Source: Dehalococcoidales bacterium (GTDB taxonomy: Bacteria; Chloroflexota; Dehalococcoidia; Dehalococcoidales; RBG-16-60-22). Taken from it: a stretch of DNA of 8,213 bases. How positions within the stretch are numbered: the first letter of the stretch is position 1; the number at the start of each line of letters is the position of its first letter. The stretch spans positions 1 to 8,213 of the forward strand of contig JAUWZF010000038.1 in the NCBI GenBank assembly GCA_030615475.1, given 5' to 3'. Below, piece by piece: positions 6,560 through 8,213 of the stretch. The notes under the pieces were generated by a model. It did not search any database. It had not been told where the DNA came from and saw only the letters and a program-made list of their open reading frames with translations. Position numbers and translations under genes: made by a program.

Positions 6560-6588
6560 TTGACCTGAAACTGGCGCAATGGTAAAAT
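6560..6588 (+). promoter_or_regulatory. Sigma-70-type promoter of the AOR-family gene
   Basis: TTGACC (6560-6565) and TAAAAT (6583-6588) are each one mismatch from consensus and are separated by the ideal 17 bases. The predicted transcript start is near 6595, leaving a leader of about 42 bases. That is too short for a molybdenum- or tungsten-cofactor riboswitch. Confidence 0.68.
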
Positions 6589-6597
6589 GCTGGAAAT

Positions 6598-6617
6598 TAT
6601 AGAAGAAATCTATAGAT
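6598..6617. promoter_or_regulatory. Inverted repeats in the AOR leader (TATAGA-N5-TCTATA and ATCTATAGAT), second copy of TCTATAGA
   Basis: TATAGA (6598-6603) and TCTATA (6609-6614) form an inverted repeat with a 5-base centre. The second arm is also part of a perfect 10-bp palindrome (6608-6617) containing TCTATAGA. The site begins just after the predicted transcription start and could be an operator for the regulator encoded upstream. It does not match the GntR GT-N-AC pattern, so the binding protein is unknown. Confidence 0.35.
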
Positions 6618-6624
6618 GTATTGA

Positions 6625-6630
6625 AAGGAG
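6625..6630 (+). promoter_or_regulatory. Ribosome-binding site of the AOR-family gene
   Basis: AAGGAG lies 6 bases before the ATG at 6637 and supports that start. A second in-frame ATG at 6652 is preceded by GGAGG at 6643-6647, only 4 bases away, so some initiation there is possible. It would remove only five residues. Confidence 0.7.
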
Positions 6631-6636
6631 CCGACA

Positions 6637-8213
6637 ATGGCTGGAGGATACATGGGAAAGCTCCTGTTCGTGGACCTTTCCACAGGCAAGATGACGGAAG
6701 AGACACCGGATGAGAGTCTCTACCGGGATTATATCGGGGGCTACGGTATCGGGGCCAGGATTCTTTACGACCGCCAGAAGGCCGGCGTGGACCCTCTGGG
6801 CCCGGAGAATATCCTCGGCATGATTACCGGCCCGCTCACCGGTAGTCCCGCCATCGGAGGCGCCCGCTACCAGGTGGTGGCCAGGTCGCCGCTCACCGGC
6901 GGCTGGGGAGACGCCAATTCGGGGGGGCACTTCGGCCCCGCTCTCAAGTTTGCCGGCTATGACGGCGTGTTCTTTACCGGCATCTCAGAAAACCCGGTCT
7001 ACCTTTTTATCGACGATGGCAAGGCGGAGCTGAGAGATGCCGCTCACCTCTGGGGAAAGGACACCTATTTCACCGAGGACGCGCTGCGGGACGAGCACGG
7101 TGGTGCGGCCAAGGTCATCTGCATCGGTCCGGCCGGGGAGAAGCTCTCTCTCGTCGCCGGTATCATCACCCATAAAGGAGACGCTGCCGCGCGCGGCGGA
7201 CAGGGGGCGGTCATGGGCTCCAAGAAGCTCAAGGCCGTTGTCGCCAGGGGAAATATGAAAGTACCCATCGCCGATATCGAGACGGCCAATCGGCTGCGGC
7301 AGGAGCATATAGAAGATTTAAAGGGATTCATGGAGCGCTTTCACCAGTATGGCACCGGTGGGCATGGGGATATCTCGGCCCACAGCGGCGATACCCCGGT
7401 CAATAACTGGGGCGGCGTTGGCGTCAACGATGTACCCGATGTCTCGGGTCTCAATAAGGATTATGTCATAGCCAACCTGGATAAAAGAATCGGCTGCTGG
7501 CGCTGTCCGGCCGCCTGTAAGGGCAGCCTGAAAGCGGGGACCGGCGAATATAAGTACCCGGCGGGCAATCACCGACTGGAATATGAGACCATAGGCGCTT
7601 TCGGGGCGAACTGCGGCAATACCAATGTTGAGTCGATAAACATGGCGAGCCACCTCTGCAACGCTTACGGAATGGATACCATCTCGGCCGGCACCATCAT
7701 CGCCTTCGCCATGGAGTGTTATGAAAACGGTATTATCACCAGGAAGGATACGGATGGGATTGAGCTTAACTGGGGCAATCACCGGGCCCTGGTGGCCATG
7801 GTGGAGAAGATGGTCAAGCGTGAGGGCCTCGGTGACGTCCTCGCCGATGGAGTAAAAGTAGCCGCCGAGAAAATCGGTAAGGGGGCTGAGAAATTTGCCG
7901 TGCATATCGGCGGTCAGGAAGTGGGTATGCACGACCCCCGGATCGCCAGTCACCAGTTTGCCGGTATGCCGTCCGCGGCCATGTACTGGATGAACTCCAC
8001 CCCCGGCCGCCATACTCAGGCTTTCGGCCCCGCCAGCTTCATAAGCCACCTCAACAATGCCATGGGAACCTGCATGATTATTTTCCAGTGGCCGTCCGCT
8101 CGCGGTCCCTATACTCAGAGAATGATGGCCGCCGTCACCGGATTGGACCGTTCCATGGAAGAACTCCTCAAGTGCGGCGAGAGGATTGCCAATATGCGGC
8201 ACCTCTTTAACCT
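6637..8213 (+). CDS. Aldehyde:ferredoxin oxidoreductase (AOR) family tungsto-/molybdopterin enzyme, 3' end outside window
   Basis: The frame stays open from ATG 6637 to the window edge, giving 525 codons; the family is usually about 600-650 residues, so the last 80-120 are missing. The AOR N-terminal domain is clear: GKLLFVDLSTG (7-17), IGGYGIGARIL (35-45), GPLTGSPAIGGARYQV (66-81), SPLTGG, ANSGGHFGPALKFAGYDG (94-111) and AARGGQGAVMGSKKLKAVVARG (187-208). The 4Fe-4S ligands are C287, C290 and C294 (CWRCPAAC), nearly the same positions as in the Pyrococcus enzyme, with the likely fourth ligand C479 in AMGTCMIIF. LEYETIGAFG matches the active-site region. Known members oxidise aldehydes with ferredoxin in the cytoplasm, using a bis-pterin tungsten cofactor. 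Related members include BamB-type subunits of class II benzoyl-CoA reductases, and the substrate cannot be assigned here. It has its own promoter and follows a regulator with a molybdate-binding-like sensor, which suggests expression linked to metal supply. Any ferredoxin-like or maturation partner would lie further right. Confidence 0.93.
   Translation, partial: MAGGYMGKLLFVDLSTGKMTEETPDESLYRDYIGGYGIGARILYDRQKAGVDPLGPENILGMITGPLTGSPAIGGARYQVVARSPLTGGWGDANSGGHFGPALKFAGYDGVFFTGISENPVYLFIDDGKAELRDAAHLWGKDTYFTEDALRDEHGGAAKVICIGPAGEKLSLVAGIITHKGDAAARGGQGAVMGSKKLKAVVARGNMKVPIADIETANRLRQEHIEDLKGFMERFHQYGTGGHGDISAHSGDTPVNNWGGVGVNDVPDVSGLNKDYVIANLDKRIGCWRCPAACKGSLKAGTGEYKYPAGNHRLEYETIGAFGANCGNTNVESINMASHLCNAYGMDTISAGTIIAFAMECYENGIITRKDTDGIELNWGNHRALVAMVEKMVKREGLGDVLADGVKVAAEKIGKGAEKFAVHIGGQEVGMHDPRIASHQFAGMPSAAMYWMNSTPGRHTQAFGPASFISHLNNAMGTCMIIFQWPSARGPYTQRMMAAVTGLDRSMEELLKCGERIANMRHLFN

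Noticed and set aside
6595..6636. Possible molybdenum/tungsten cofactor riboswitch before the AOR-family gene
   Set aside because: The leader between the predicted transcript start and the ATG is about 42 bases, much shorter than the known motif, and contains only short AT-rich palindromes.
7318..8202. Open reading frame of 294 codons on the minus strand
   Set aside because: It lies entirely antisense to the AOR-family gene, whose + strand frame carries family motifs throughout. The minus-strand product shows no recognisable domain and is a by-product of GC-rich codon use.
1..8213. CRISPR array, tRNA or rRNA genes, transposase genes, phage genes
   Set aside because: No regularly spaced direct repeats, no RNA gene landmarks and no transposase or integrase frames were seen on either strand.

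Overview
The window reads as a stretch of bacterial chromosome with moderately high GC content. Five complete or partial operons or genes lie on it, all on the + strand, separated by short AT-richer promoter regions. An anaerobic bacterium is suggested by a tungsten/molybdenum-type aldehyde:ferredoxin oxidoreductase (AOR) family gene, a DUF169 gene and a GntR-type regulator carrying a molybdate-binding-like domain. The gene repertoire and style resemble Chloroflexota of the Dehalococcoidia type. That taxonomic guess comes from general familiarity, not from a search.

Layout. (1) Bases 3-590: the C-terminal part of a surface protein with an Ig-like (He_PIG/cadherin-like) domain and a final membrane anchor. 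Its 5' end lies outside the window. (2) 591-873: non-coding, holding an imperfect inverted-repeat (REP/MITE-like) element and then a near-consensus promoter. (3) 874-1626: a DUF169 (COG2043) protein starting with TTG behind a strong Shine-Dalgarno sequence. (4) 1627-1733: a promoter region with a hairpin and a palindrome. (5) 1734-3488 and 3490-5307: two half-transporters, one base apart, that together make a heterodimeric ABC exporter with one consensus and one degenerate ATP site. (6) 5379-6527: a GntR-family winged-helix regulator fused to a COG1910 (molybdate-binding-protein-like) sensor domain, apparently expressed from a leaderless transcript with a GntR-type operator over its -10 box. 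(7) 6637-8213: an AOR-family oxidoreductase with all four 4Fe-4S cysteines visible. It runs off the right edge, roughly 80-120 residues short of the usual end.

How the parts may work together. The most interesting unit is 5379-8213. A one-component regulator with a putative oxyanion (molybdate/tungstate) or related ligand sensor sits directly upstream of a gene whose product needs a tungsto- or molybdopterin cofactor. The AOR gene has its own good promoter, and a perfect 8-bp palindrome, TCTATAGA, occurs on both sides of it. The DNA-binding half of the regulator resembles the YtrA subfamily, which usually controls ABC transporters, so the exporter just upstream is an alternative or additional target. 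Both regulatory links are inferred from neighbourhood and motifs only.
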